Origin: Mesorhizobium amorphae CCNWGS0123
Lineage (GTDB): Bacteria; Pseudomonadota; Alphaproteobacteria; Rhizobiales; Rhizobiaceae
Length of the DNA: 64,000 nucleotides
Direction: 5' to 3'
NCBI RefSeq assembly: GCF_001686985.1
Contig: NZ_CP015318.1
Span: forward strand, 5,268,001-5,332,000
In this document: positions 32,389 through 41,685 of the stretch, in pieces
Layout of the letters: each line of letters starts with the position of its first letter
Numbering within the stretch: position 1 is the stretch's first letter
Translations under genes and position numbers: made by a program
The notes under the pieces: model-generated
Databases searched by the model: none
The model's input: only the letters and a program-made list of their open reading frames with translations
Told to the model about the DNA's origin: nothing

Positions 32389-33555
32389 CTAACTCAGCTC
32401 AATCTCGTGGGCCTGCAGGTAATCGCGGTTCATCTCGACGCCGAGACCGGGTTTCGACGTCAGCTTGAGGCTGCCGTCCGAAACGTCGAGCGGTCTGTCG
32501 ATGAGGTGATCGTATTTGCCCAGATTCCACTCCGACGTTTCGAGTTTGTAGAAGTTGGGAACGGTCATCATCACCTGCGCTCCCGCAACCACGTTGATCG
32601 GTCCCGCGGCGTCATGCGGCGAGACCGGGATGTAGTAGGCTTCGCACAGGGCGGAAATCTTCTTGAGTTCGGTAATGCCGCCGGTCCAGGTGACGTCCGG
32701 CATGATGTAGTCGGCGAGCCGGTTCTCAAGGACCGGTACGAAATCCCACTTCGTGTGGCCGCGCTCGCCCCACGAGATGGCGGCACTGACTTTTTCACGC
32801 ACCTGCCTGAGGGCGTTGAGGCTCTCGGGCGGACAGGGTTCTTCGAACCAGTCTATCTGGCCGGCTTCCTCGAGACTCCGGCAGAGGCGAATGGCGGTGG
32901 GAACGTCGAAGCGGCCATGCGCATCGATGAGAATGTCGACGTCGGGTCCCGCCGTTTCGCGGATGAGAGCCGTCAGTTCGGCGGCCTCGCGCTCGTCCTT
33001 GCGGGTCATGCTGCCATCCAGGTAGCCGTCCCGCTGTTCGCGCGACTGCCCACCGACGCTGCGGCCCTGGTGCGGGAACGGGTCGAACTTCAGCGCCGTG
33101 TGCCCGGATTCGACGATATCGCGAATTTCGCGGACCACACCCTCCTTGCTGGTAAATTTGGCCTGGTTGGGATGGGTGTAGAGCGCGATTTCATCGCGTA
33201 CTGGTCCGCCCAACAGCTCGTAGATCGGCTTGCCAAGGACTTTGCCCCGGATGTCCCAGAGGGCTATATCGATGGCGCTCACGCATTCAACGGCGGCGCC
33301 GCGGCTGCCCATATAGGTGAAGCTGCGGAAAATCTTATGCCAGAGATGCTCGATACGCGCTGGATCCTCGCCGGTCACGGCGAGGCCGATCTGCCGCAGG
33401 ATCGTGCAGAGGGCGCGGTTGGCGAGCCTTGTCGTGGTGGTGATCTCGCCCCAGCCACTCACCCCTTCATCGGTCGTCACTTCGACGAACAGGTATTCTC
33501 CCCAATAGGAAGCATCGGATTTGATCAGCCACGGCCGAATGCTCGTGATTTTCAT
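32389..33555 (-). CDS. enolase-superfamily dehydratase, mandelate racemase subgroup (3)
   Basis: A 388-residue member. Candidate residues: Lys156 with Asp158 (ALKFDPF), Asp211 with His213 (LIDAHGRF), Glu238 (WFEEP), Glu264 (WGERG) and His314 (VSPHDAAGP). The D-x-H after the third strand plus a final His is the pattern of sugar-acid dehydratases of the galactonate-dehydratase type. It is the first gene of the leftward enolase operon and lies 58 bp after the GntR gene on the same strand. Confidence 0.88.
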   Translation of the reverse strand: MKITSIRPWLIKSDASYWGEYLFVEVTTDEGVSGWGEITTTTRLANRALCTILRQIGLAVTGEDPARIEHLWHKIFRSFTYMGSRGAAVECVSAIDIALWDIRGKVLGKPIYELLGGPVRDEIALYTHPNQAKFTSKEGVVREIRDIVESGHTALKFDPFPHQGRSVGGQSREQRDGYLDGSMTRKDEREAAELTALIRETAGPDVDILIDAHGRFDVPTAIRLCRSLEEAGQIDWFEEPCPPESLNALRQVREKVSAAISWGERGHTKWDFVPVLENRLADYIMPDVTWTGGITELKKISALCEAYYIPVSPHDAAGPINVVAGAQVMMTVPNFYKLETSEWNLGKYDHLIDRPLDVSDGSLKLTSKPGLGVEMNRDYLQAHEIELS

Positions 33556-33612
33556 CTCTCAACTACCTTTATCTGGAATGACCCCGAATAGCCGTGTTCT
33601 GGACCGAATATT

Positions 33613-34350
33613 CTACCCCGCCCGAGCGGCGTTACGCGCGCGCATGTGCTCGAGGACATGCCGACCGGAGCCCTCGACATGGCGCGCAATGAGTTCGGCT
33701 GCCTCGTCCGCATTTCCCGCTTTTACATGCGCGATGAGCTCACTGTGTTCGCGAAGGATCGCGGCACGCCGGGCGAGCGTGAAATTGAAACGCCGGCTCA
33801 CAGCGCGCAGCACTTCGCGATGCTTCCACCAAAGCTCGGCGGCATGGCGGTTATAGTGCCTCTGATACATCACGGTGTGAAAAGCGGTATCCAGTTCACT
33901 GTGCCTGAACGTGTCGGCAAAGTTGTTCTCTTCAATCAGGCCCTGGATACGTTCGAGTTCGGCAATGTCCTCGACTGTAGCCATATTCACGAACCATCGC
34001 GTCAGGGCCGGCTCGATCAGGACTCCGATCTCGTAGATATCCCGGACAAAATCCTGGTCTATAGGTCGGACACGCGCCCCTCGGTTGGCAACGAAGGTGA
34101 CAAAGCCCTCGCCGCGCAACAGCTGCAGAGCTTCGCGCACGGGGTTGGTCGAGGTGCCGTGACGCCGAGCGAGATCGGTGACCACAAGCCGTTCGTTGGC
34201 GGCAAGCCGCCCTTCGATGATGTCTTCCCTGATCAGTTGATAAAGCGAGGCGCCCTCGCTTGAGGCCCCGAGAGGGTCAATCCCCTCGGGTGGCTCTGCT
34301 TTAAAATCGCTTGTCTCGGCCAAGCCCGGCTCCCCTCGATCGATACACAT
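33613..34350 (-). CDS. GntR-family regulator, FCD subfamily
   Basis: A 245-residue regulator. The N-terminal winged helix has RLVVTDLARRHGTSTNPVREALQLL and the wing GEGFVTFVANRGARVRPI; the C-terminal all-helical FCD ligand domain contains ELDTAFHTVMYQ and a His-rich C-terminal helix that would bind metal. The family responds to sugar acids or their breakdown products. It is divergent from the ABC-transporter operon and directly upstream of three enolase genes, so it probably represses both. The ATG at 34350 was chosen; a GTG lies 15 bases upstream. Confidence 0.88.
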   Translation of the reverse strand: MCIDRGEPGLAETSDFKAEPPEGIDPLGASSEGASLYQLIREDIIEGRLAANERLVVTDLARRHGTSTNPVREALQLLRGEGFVTFVANRGARVRPIDQDFVRDIYEIGVLIEPALTRWFVNMATVEDIAELERIQGLIEENNFADTFRHSELDTAFHTVMYQRHYNRHAAELWWKHREVLRAVSRRFNFTLARRAAILREHSELIAHVKAGNADEAAELIARHVEGSGRHVLEHMRARNAARAG

Positions 34351-34468
34351 TTTGTTCGATATCACGCACGGTTTCCATAAACAATGTATGATTTATCGCG
34401 TTGACAGACAATCTGCGATCTGAAAACGTACAAAGTGCTCGAAGGGATACATTTGAATGAGATATCCC
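34343..34468. promoter_or_regulatory. divergent promoter region between gntR and the ABC operon, with candidate operator repeats
   Basis: GGGATA (34444-34449) and TATCCC (34463-34468) form an inverted repeat. AATGTAT (34383-34389) and ATACATT (34447-34453) are a second inverted pair, and ATACACATT lies at 34343. FCD-type GntR proteins bind short inverted repeats, so these are candidate operator halves. They were picked by eye only. Confidence 0.35.
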
Positions 34469-34536
34469 ATGGCTGACGAGCAAAGACCGCTCGCCTCGAT
34501 GCTGAGCGGCATGGGAGAGAAACCTGGAGGATACCT

Positions 34537-36018
34537 ATGACGAGGATTACACTCGGCGGTGCCGTCCTGCGCGGCACTGTCTCCACTGCCTTGGTGGCAT
34601 CGTTGATGTCTGCGCCGGCGCTCGGTGCGGCGCCGGTCGACTTGAGCAAGTGGTCGCCGGAATATGTGCGCTCCATTGCAGGCACACAGGATTTTGATAC
34701 GGCGGCCGATTGCGGCAAGGTCACCCCGCTCGATTACAAGGGGCGACTGACTTTCTGGTATCAGGGCGTGTTCGAGGGCGACCCCGATCTCCTGCGCCAG
34801 TACTACAAGGATTTCTTCGAGACCTTCCGCAAGACCTATCCGAACATCCAGCTCGAGGAACAAGCCCTCACCTACAACGATCTCCTGGACAAGTTCCGTA
34901 CGGCACTCCTTGGCAATGCCGCGCCGATGGCCGTACGCCTGCAAATCCTGGGTGGCACCGAGTTCGCCGCAAAGGGCTATCTGGAACCGCTCAAGCCCGA
35001 GGACGTGGGATATTCGACCGAGGACTTCTGGCCCGGCGCCATGAAAGCCGTGACCTGGGACGGTGTGACCTACGGCATCCCAACCAACAATGAAACGATG
35101 GCCTTCATCTGGAATGCCGACATCTTCAAGCGCGCAGGTCTCGATCCAGACAAGGCTCCGGCAACCTGGGAAGACGTCGTCAAGTACTCCAAGCAGATCC
35201 ACGACAAGCTCGGCATTGCCGGCTACGGCCTCGTGGCTCGCAAGAATGCCGGCAATACCCCGTACCGCTTCATGCCGCAACTGTGGGCCTATGGCGGCGG
35301 CGTCTTCGACGAAGCCACGGCGAACCCGACCTATAAGGAGATCGAGCTCGCCAGCCCGCAGAGCAAGGCCGCGCTGCAGGCCTCTTACGACATGTATGTC
35401 CGCGACAAGTCGGTTCCGGTTTCGGCACTCACCAACCAACAGGCCGACAACCAGCCGCTGTTCCTCGCCGGCCAACTCGGCATGATGATCTCGCACCCGT
35501 CCGACTACAACGTCATGCTCGACCTGCAGAAGAAGGCGACCGGGACCGACAAGGACAAGGCCCAGACCGTCATCGACAATATGCGCTACGGCCTGATTCC
35601 GACCGGCCCCGACGGCAAGCGCGCCGTCGTGTTCGGCGGCTCGAACATCCACATCCTGAAGCCCGAGTATGTCGAGGGCGGCAAGGTGGACGAACCGGCT
35701 GCGAAGGCCATCATCTGCATGTGGACCAGCCCCGAATGGTCGCTGAAGATGGCCTATGCCGGCTCGAACCCGGGCAACCTTAACGGCTTCAAGACCAAAT
35801 GGATGAAGGAGCGTCTGGAGAGCATCAAGTTCCTCGACGTCACCACCTCGATGCTGCCATACGGCATTCCGTTCCCGGCGCTGCCGCAGTCCCCCGAGAT
35901 CATGAACATCATCGTCCCGGACATGCTGCAGAATGCCCTCACCGGAGCAATGACCGTCGACCAGGCGGCGGACGACGCGGCCAAGAAGGTGAAAGACCTG
36001 ATGGGCGGCGGACTCTAG
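34537..36018 (+). CDS. ABC sugar transporter substrate-binding protein
   Basis: A 493-residue extracellular solute-binding protein of family 1. The signal peptide is LVASLMSAPALGAAP with cleavage near ALG-A. The hinge and ligand regions follow the pattern of carbohydrate binders, such as AVTWDGVTYGIPTNNETMAFIWN. GGAGGA precedes the ATG. It is the first gene of a rightward operon of binding protein, two permeases and an ATPase, ending in a dehydratase and an aldolase-like gene. Confidence 0.92.
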   Translation: MTRITLGGAVLRGTVSTALVASLMSAPALGAAPVDLSKWSPEYVRSIAGTQDFDTAADCGKVTPLDYKGRLTFWYQGVFEGDPDLLRQYYKDFFETFRKTYPNIQLEEQALTYNDLLDKFRTALLGNAAPMAVRLQILGGTEFAAKGYLEPLKPEDVGYSTEDFWPGAMKAVTWDGVTYGIPTNNETMAFIWNADIFKRAGLDPDKAPATWEDVVKYSKQIHDKLGIAGYGLVARKNAGNTPYRFMPQLWAYGGGVFDEATANPTYKEIELASPQSKAALQASYDMYVRDKSVPVSALTNQQADNQPLFLAGQLGMMISHPSDYNVMLDLQKKATGTDKDKAQTVIDNMRYGLIPTGPDGKRAVVFGGSNIHILKPEYVEGGKVDEPAAKAIICMWTSPEWSLKMAYAGSNPGNLNGFKTKWMKERLESIKFLDVTTSMLPYGIPFPALPQSPEIMNIIVPDMLQNALTGAMTVDQAADDAAKKVKDLMGGGL

Positions 36019-36040
36019 CCGAAGCCTGACCTGCGATCTT

Positions 36041-36067
36041 ACCGGTTGCGCCGAGAGCGCAACCGGT
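36041..36067 (+). other. intercistronic hairpin after the binding-protein gene
   Basis: ACCGGTTGCG (36041-36050) and CGCAACCGGT (36058-36067) form a ten-base-pair perfect stem with a seven-base loop. No T tract follows. Such hairpins commonly stabilise the abundant binding-protein mRNA relative to the permease genes. Confidence 0.7.
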
Positions 36068-36094
36068 TCGTTCCGAAAACAAGGGCGCGCCAAA

Positions 36095-37042
36095 GTGACG
36101 ATTGTGGCCGGCAAGACCGGGGCTCGGCAGAGATTGCGACCCCTGCTGCGGAAGATTTGGGAGCATCGCGCTGACTACGCGTACGTGCTTCCTGCGATTG
36201 CCGTCATGCTGATCGTCATCGCTTATCCGATCTACTACACGATCGAGCTGTCGTTCTTCAACACGCCACCTGGCCTGCAGCTCCGCGACAAGATTTTCAT
36301 CGGCGTCGACAACTACACCGCCATCCTCACCAGTCCGGTGTTCTGGAAGGTCACCTCCAACACCCTTATCTGGACACTGGCATCCACCTTCATCGCCTTT
36401 GTCCTGGGATTTGGCTGCGCGCTGGCCCTCCATCGCGACTTCATCGGTCGTGGTGTGCTGCGCGCTATCCTGATCATTCCCTGGGTCATCAGCGCGGTCG
36501 CCGCGTCCTATATCTGGAAGTGGATCTACCATTCGGACTTTGGGATCATCGGCGCGGTGCTGGTCGGCCTCGGATTGGCCGACCGGCCGCCGAATTTCAT
36601 CGACAGCGTCAGCACGGTGCTGCCCTCCCTGATCGTCGTCAATATCTGGCGGGAGTTCCCGTTCGCGATGATCATGATGATGGCCGGTCTGCAGACCGTC
36701 CCGGACCAGTTGCTGCGCGCTGCAAAAGTCGACGGAGCCAATGCATGGCAGCGCTTCTGGCACGTCACCTTCCCGCATTTAAGAAACGTCTCGACAGTGA
36801 CGATCCTGCTGCTGGCAGTGGCCAACTTCAATTCCTTCATCATCCCCTGGATCATGACTGGCGGCGGCCCGTCGAACGCATCGCATATCTGGATCACCCA
36901 CATCTATGAGCTGGCCTTCGGCCGGCAGCGCTGGGGGGTGGCATCAGCCTATTCGGTGCTGCTGTTCTTCATCCTGATGACGCTCGGCTACTTCTACGTC
37001 CGTGCGCTAAGCGGCAACGACCGGAAGGATGGGAGCGCATGA
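36095..37042 (+). CDS. ABC sugar transporter permease (1)
   Basis: A 315-residue six-helix inner-membrane permease of the MalF/UgpA class. The coupling-helix loop reads LLRAAKVDGANAWQRFWHVT, the EAA-type motif. The start is GTG at 36095, just after GGGCGCGCC. The stop overlaps the second permease start by ATGA. Confidence 0.92.
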   Translation: MTIVAGKTGARQRLRPLLRKIWEHRADYAYVLPAIAVMLIVIAYPIYYTIELSFFNTPPGLQLRDKIFIGVDNYTAILTSPVFWKVTSNTLIWTLASTFIAFVLGFGCALALHRDFIGRGVLRAILIIPWVISAVAASYIWKWIYHSDFGIIGAVLVGLGLADRPPNFIDSVSTVLPSLIVVNIWREFPFAMIMMMAGLQTVPDQLLRAAKVDGANAWQRFWHVTFPHLRNVSTVTILLLAVANFNSFIIPWIMTGGGPSNASHIWITHIYELAFGRQRWGVASAYSVLLFFILMTLGYFYVRALSGNDRKDGSA

Positions 37043-37929
37043 GCACGATTGCCGAGACAGCCCCTCGAGACCAGACCCGTCGCCGCACGCGCTTCGACGG
37101 TTGGCGGTGGGGCGGGCGCATCTTCCTCGTATTCATGCTGCTTTACACCGCATTGCCGATGATCTGGATGCTGATCACCTCGATCAAGTCCGGCTTCGCC
37201 GCGATGCAGTTCCCGCCGCAATGGTGGCCGGACGAGCCTACTCTCGCCAGCTACCAGAAGCTGCTCGATCCGCAGAACAGTGTCGGCCAGGACTTCCTCC
37301 GCTTCTTCTGGAACAGCCTTTACGTCTCCACTGCCACGACTATCCTTTCCGTGATCGTGGCGGTTCCCGCGGCCTACGCATTTTCGCGTTTCACCTTCCC
37401 GGGCCGGAACTTTCTGTTCTTCGCCGTCTTGCTTCGCAACATGTTTCCGGCGGTGATCTTTCTCGTGCCGCTCTTCATCCTGATGCGCGCGATCGGGTTG
37501 GTGAACACGCATGGCTCGCTCATTCTCACCTACCTCACATTCGGCCTGCCGCTGGCAATCTGGCTCCTCAAGGGCTTCTACGACAACATCCCGGTGCAGC
37601 TCGAGCAGGCGGCGCGCATCGACGGGGCGACGCGGTTCCAGGCCTTTATCCTGATCGTGATGCCGCTCTCGGCACCAGGAATCATCGCCACGGCGATCTA
37701 TTCCTTTATCGGTGCGTGGAACGAGTACATCTACGCATACACCTTCCTCTCCAAGAACGAGCAGCTGACATTGCCGGTCGGCATCCAGCGCTTCTTCTCG
37801 GAAAACACGACGGATTTTCCAGGTCTGATGGCGGCCAGCTTCATGATGAGCGTGCCTGTCGTGGTGCTGTTCCTCGTCCTGCAACGATACTTCGTACGCG
37901 CCCTTACAGAAGGCGCGGTCAAGCACTAA
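37039..37929 (+). CDS. ABC sugar transporter permease (2)
   Basis: A 296-residue permease of the MalG/UgpE class. The coupling motif is LEQAARIDGATRFQAFILIV. It is coupled to permease 1 by an ATGA overlap, and the ATPase gene follows after a ten-base gap. Confidence 0.92.
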   Translation: MSTIAETAPRDQTRRRTRFDGWRWGGRIFLVFMLLYTALPMIWMLITSIKSGFAAMQFPPQWWPDEPTLASYQKLLDPQNSVGQDFLRFFWNSLYVSTATTILSVIVAVPAAYAFSRFTFPGRNFLFFAVLLRNMFPAVIFLVPLFILMRAIGLVNTHGSLILTYLTFGLPLAIWLLKGFYDNIPVQLEQAARIDGATRFQAFILIVMPLSAPGIIATAIYSFIGAWNEYIYAYTFLSKNEQLTLPVGIQRFFSENTTDFPGLMAASFMMSVPVVVLFLVLQRYFVRALTEGAVKH

Positions 37930-37939
37930 GGAGCTGCCG

Positions 37940-39037
37940 ATGGCCCACGTGGTCCTCAAAGATCTGATCAAGACCTATGGCAGCTTCAAAGCCGTCAACG
38001 AGGTTTCGCTGACGGTCAATGACGGCGAGTTCGTTGCGCTTGTCGGTCCTTCAGGCTGCGGCAAGACGACAACGCTAAACCTCATCGCCGGGCTGATCCC
38101 GATCACATCGGGCGACATCTTGATCGGCGACCGGGTGGTCAACGAACTCGACCCGAAGGACCGGGACATCGCAATGGTGTTCCAGAACTACGCGCTCTAT
38201 CCGCAGAAGTCGGTCTATATGAACCTCGCCTTCCCGCTGCAGATGCGCAAGCTTCCCAAGGACGAGATCGACAAGAAGGTCCGGGAAGCGGCGCGAGTGC
38301 TCGATATGACGCAGCTACTCGAGCGCAAGCCGCGCGAACTTTCAGGCGGGCAACAGCAGCGCGTGGCCCTGGGCCGCGCCCTCGTTCGAGATCCGGCGGT
38401 GTTCCTGATGGACGAACCGCTCTCCAATCTCGACGCAAAGCTGCGCGTGCAGATGCGGTCCGAGATCAAGCGGTTCCACCAGGATCTCAAGGCGACCATC
38501 GTCTATGTGACGCACGACCAGCTCGAGGCCGTGACCATGGCCGACAGGATGGCTGTGATGAACGGCGGCTACCTGCAGCAATACGATTCGCCGGCGCAAG
38601 TTTTCGCACATCCCGCCAACATGTTCGTCGCGAGCTTTGTGGGCAGCCCGGCGATGAGCCTTATTCCACTACAGGCATCGACGGCCAACGGCGGCATCGT
38701 GTTGACCAGCGCAGAGGGCTGGAGCCTCGCACTGTCGCAACCCAACGCGCGCAAGGTCCAACGAGCGACCTCCGGGAAGGTCGTGCTCGGTGCGCGACAT
38801 TCGACGATCAAGCTGCACAAGAGCGCCGTTGCCGGCGCCATTCCAGCCAAAGCCTACACGGTGGAACCGACCGGAGACGTCACCTTCGTGCAGGCGTTCC
38901 TCTCCGGCGCCATCGTCAACATTAGCGTTCCGCCGACCATTGCCGTCGCGCCCGACGAGCAGATCTGGCTCGAGTTCGACCAGGAGCGCATCCACCTATT
39001 CGACGGCGAAACGGAGATGGCCCTCCAGGCCAACTGA
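37940..39037 (+). CDS. ABC transporter ATPase (UgpC/MalK type)
   Basis: A 365-residue ATPase. Walker A is GPSGCGKTT, the signature LSGGQQQRVAL, Walker B VFLMDEPLSNLD and the switch THDQ. A C-terminal OB-fold (TOBE-like) regulatory domain is present, as in MalK/UgpC. GGAG precedes the ATG. Confidence 0.94.
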   Translation: MAHVVLKDLIKTYGSFKAVNEVSLTVNDGEFVALVGPSGCGKTTTLNLIAGLIPITSGDILIGDRVVNELDPKDRDIAMVFQNYALYPQKSVYMNLAFPLQMRKLPKDEIDKKVREAARVLDMTQLLERKPRELSGGQQQRVALGRALVRDPAVFLMDEPLSNLDAKLRVQMRSEIKRFHQDLKATIVYVTHDQLEAVTMADRMAVMNGGYLQQYDSPAQVFAHPANMFVASFVGSPAMSLIPLQASTANGGIVLTSAEGWSLALSQPNARKVQRATSGKVVLGARHSTIKLHKSAVAGAIPAKAYTVEPTGDVTFVQAFLSGAIVNISVPPTIAVAPDEQIWLEFDQERIHLFDGETEMALQAN

Positions 39038-39067
39038 GACAGGCGGATGCGTGTGGAACGAGTGTGA

Positions 39068-40231
39068 ATGATCACGAAACTCAAGATTACGGCGATCAAG
39101 CCCTACCCAGTGTGGGTGGGGACGCGCAACCAGATGCTCGTCAAGGTTGAGACCGACCAGGGCATCTTCGGCTGGGGCGAGAGCGGCTTGAGCGGTCGCG
39201 AGAAGGCCGTGACCGGCGCACTCGAGCACTATCGCGAGTTTCTCGTCGGCCGAGACCCCATGCAGATCGGCCGGATCTGGCAGGAGGTTTATCGCAGCCA
39301 GTATTTCGAAGGCGGGCGCGTTCTGCAGGCGGCGATTTCCGCCATCGACATCGCCCTTCACGATATCAAGGGCAAGGCGCTGGGGGTGCCGGTCTACGAG
39401 CTGCTCGGCGGCAAGCAGCGCGACCGCATCCCCACCTTCGCCTCGACCGGAGACGAGGCCGAGGGGGATGCTGCCATCGAACGAGCCCGGGAACTGCGCG
39501 CGCAGGGGTGGCGGGCGATCCGCTTCTTCCCGTTTGGGCAAAGCAGCAAGGACATCTTCGAGCCGCGCGAGTCGATTGGCGCTACCGCCAGGATGCTAAA
39601 CAAAGCACGCGAGGTGCTGGGCGACGAGGTGGTCCTCGGCATCGACTATCATCATCGGCTGTCGGTGGCCGAGACGGCGAGCTTCTGCAACAAGCTCGGC
39701 CGCGGCGTGCTCGATTTTCTCGAGGAGCCGATACGCGACGAGACACCGGAGGCCTACGAGTCGCTGCGAACGATGACCGACATCCCCTTTGCCATCGGCG
39801 AGGAATTTGCCAGCAAGTGGCAGTTTCTGCCCTATATCGAGCGCGGCATCCACCAGTTCAACCGGATCGATGTTTGCAATGTCGGTGGGCTCACCGAGGC
39901 GATGAAAGTCGCTGGCTGGAGCGAGGCGCACTATGTTGACCTGATGCCACACAATCCGCTCGGTCCAGTGTGCACGGCCGCGACGGTGCATCTCGCCGCC
40001 GCTGTAGCGAACTTTGCGTGGCTCGAGACCAGGGTGCCGGAAAGAAAGCTGGGTTTCGACAATTCCGAGTTCTTCCCCGTGCAGCCACGGCTGGACGGCG
40101 CCGACTATGTGGTCAGCGATCTGCCGGGGCTGGGCGTCGAGATCAACGAGGAGGCGATCCAAGCGGAGAGTTTCCGTTTCTGGGAAGCGCCCCACCTCAA
40201 GCGCCGCGACGGATCTGTGACGAACTGGTAG
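39068..40231 (+). CDS. enolase-superfamily dehydratase, galactonate-dehydratase-like (4)
   Basis: A 387-residue member closest by motif to D-galactonate dehydratase. It has Asp193 with His195/196 (GIDYHHRLS), Glu219 (FLEEP), Glu245 (IGEEF) and His295 in LMPHNPLGPV, the ending typical of DgoD. In place of the second-strand Lys it has RAIRFFPFG. The likely product is a 2-keto-3-deoxy acid. It follows the ATPase gene by 30 bp and precedes the aldolase-like gene by 22 bp, so uptake, dehydration and cleavage would be linked. Confidence 0.88.
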   Translation: MITKLKITAIKPYPVWVGTRNQMLVKVETDQGIFGWGESGLSGREKAVTGALEHYREFLVGRDPMQIGRIWQEVYRSQYFEGGRVLQAAISAIDIALHDIKGKALGVPVYELLGGKQRDRIPTFASTGDEAEGDAAIERARELRAQGWRAIRFFPFGQSSKDIFEPRESIGATARMLNKAREVLGDEVVLGIDYHHRLSVAETASFCNKLGRGVLDFLEEPIRDETPEAYESLRTMTDIPFAIGEEFASKWQFLPYIERGIHQFNRIDVCNVGGLTEAMKVAGWSEAHYVDLMPHNPLGPVCTAATVHLAAAVANFAWLETRVPERKLGFDNSEFFPVQPRLDGADYVVSDLPGLGVEINEEAIQAESFRFWEAPHLKRRDGSVTNW

Positions 40232-40253
40232 TTCCCATCCACCGGAGTCTAAA

Positions 40254-40988
40254 ATGACGCATACTCCCGACATCACGCGACCGCCTAAAGACCTGATCGA
40301 GGCGCTTAAGGAGATCGGCGCCGCGACGGTTGCCGGCACGCTTGGCCACATGGGCTTCCGCAATCCGCACATGGTCGGTCCGGTAGCGCAGAACCACGGG
40401 AAGTCGATCGTCGGGCCGGCGCTGACGCTGCAGTTCCTGCCGCAGCGGCCCGACCTCTTCAACGAGGGAGAATATGCCGATCCGGAGACGCAACTGCACC
40501 GGCACGTGCTCTACCACGCGCAGGAGGGCGATGTGGTCGTGGTCGACGCGCGCGGTGACATGAGCTCGGGCGTCTTCGGCGATATGATGTCGACCTATTT
40601 CAAGGGCAGAGGCGGCGCGGGTATCGTCATCGATGGATGCATGCGCGACCGGCCCAATGTCGAAAAGCTCGATCTGCCCCTATGGCTGCGCGGCTGGACG
40701 CCCAACTACCATGTGCAGACCAGCATCTATCCCAATGCCGTCAACGTTCCGATTGCCTGCGGCGGTGTCACGGTGATCCCCGGCGACATCATCATCGCAG
40801 ACGATGACGGGGTGGTGGTGGTTCCCGTCGCAATGGCCCAGAAGGTGATCGAAGAGGCACAGAAGCATCACGATTGGGAGGAATTCTCGCGAGAAAAGCT
40901 CATGCAGGGCGGGTCGTTGCAACGCTATTATCCGCTGCATGACGACGCCCGCGGGGAGTACGAGGAGTGGCGTAAGACAAATCGCTAG
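40254..40988 (+). CDS. RraA/4-hydroxy-4-methyl-2-oxoglutarate aldolase-like protein
   Basis: A 244-residue protein with the RraA-fold motif IVIDGCMRDRPNVEK, in which the R-D pair is the HMG/CHA aldolase active site. The family includes class II aldolases or oxaloacetate decarboxylases as well as RNase E inhibitors. In this operon cleavage of the keto-acid made by the adjacent dehydratase is the most likely role. A clear ribosome site is not obvious. Confidence 0.82.
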   Translation: MTHTPDITRPPKDLIEALKEIGAATVAGTLGHMGFRNPHMVGPVAQNHGKSIVGPALTLQFLPQRPDLFNEGEYADPETQLHRHVLYHAQEGDVVVVDARGDMSSGVFGDMMSTYFKGRGGAGIVIDGCMRDRPNVEKLDLPLWLRGWTPNYHVQTSIYPNAVNVPIACGGVTVIPGDIIIADDDGVVVVPVAMAQKVIEEAQKHHDWEEFSREKLMQGGSLQRYYPLHDDARGEYEEWRKTNR

Positions 40989-41685
40989 GAGCACCCTTCT
41001 GCGGCTACGCTTGTTTCGTATCGCGCCGGCGGCAGCTTTGCGCCGCATAGTTGCCATCCGTCGATCCCGTGGACAATCCTGGAAGTTCCCATCCAGAGTC
41101 AGCCCGGCATCTAGCTTAGTGTGTTCCGCCACGCCGATGGTCGGTCAGGTCGAGCTTGAGCGGCGCGCCTTGTGCTCGATAATCGCTGGCGCGGCCTCAG
41201 CCGATGCGGCTTTTGTGATTTCCACACTTGGCATGCTTATTTCTGGCGACGCAGATTGCACCCGCCCGTGTGAGGGCTGTGAGTCTTGCAACTTTAGAGG
41301 ATCGGAATTTGCCCAGGTCCGAGGGCCCATAATGGCTCAGAACGTTTTGGGCCAAAGGCAATTTTCATTAATCAAACCAAGATTTCTGGCAGGCCCAGAG
41401 GGTGTATCAAAACAGTTGATTTCATTGACTTTTTCGTGGGCCAAAATCAGAAATCTTCTCGTATCGTTCCGTATGGTTCCGCGACGCTTTACCATCGAAA
41501 CTTGGCTACATCGATCCGCGCCCGCCTCAAGCAATTTGGACGGCTGTGACACTTCCAGTTTGGCCTGCTGCGTTTGATCCGGCATAGTTGCAGAAAACCG
41601 TCTTGCCTCGACGTCGGTTCTCCTGCTAGCCCGCAAGAGTGCCGGCGAGGCGTGGACAGCCGCGAAGGCACGGGTCCTGGGCTGA
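40989..41685. other. 700-bp gene-poor region at the right island edge
   Basis: No reading frame here has a ribosome site or family match. It carries the right copy of the repeat. Long frames exist on the minus strand (through 41337-41714) but only because the repeat and its flank lack stops. I see nothing else recognisable. Confidence 0.6.
41388..41485 (+). repeat. dispersed ~98-bp direct repeat, right copy
   Basis: It is the partner of 12605-12702, in the same orientation. The tRNA-end-like part is more eroded here (minus strand CCCTC-TGGGCCT-GCC, followed by an A), while the core and GTATNGTTCC units are well kept. The two copies are 28.8 kb apart and enclose the monooxygenase and acid-sugar loci. 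Confidence 0.75.
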
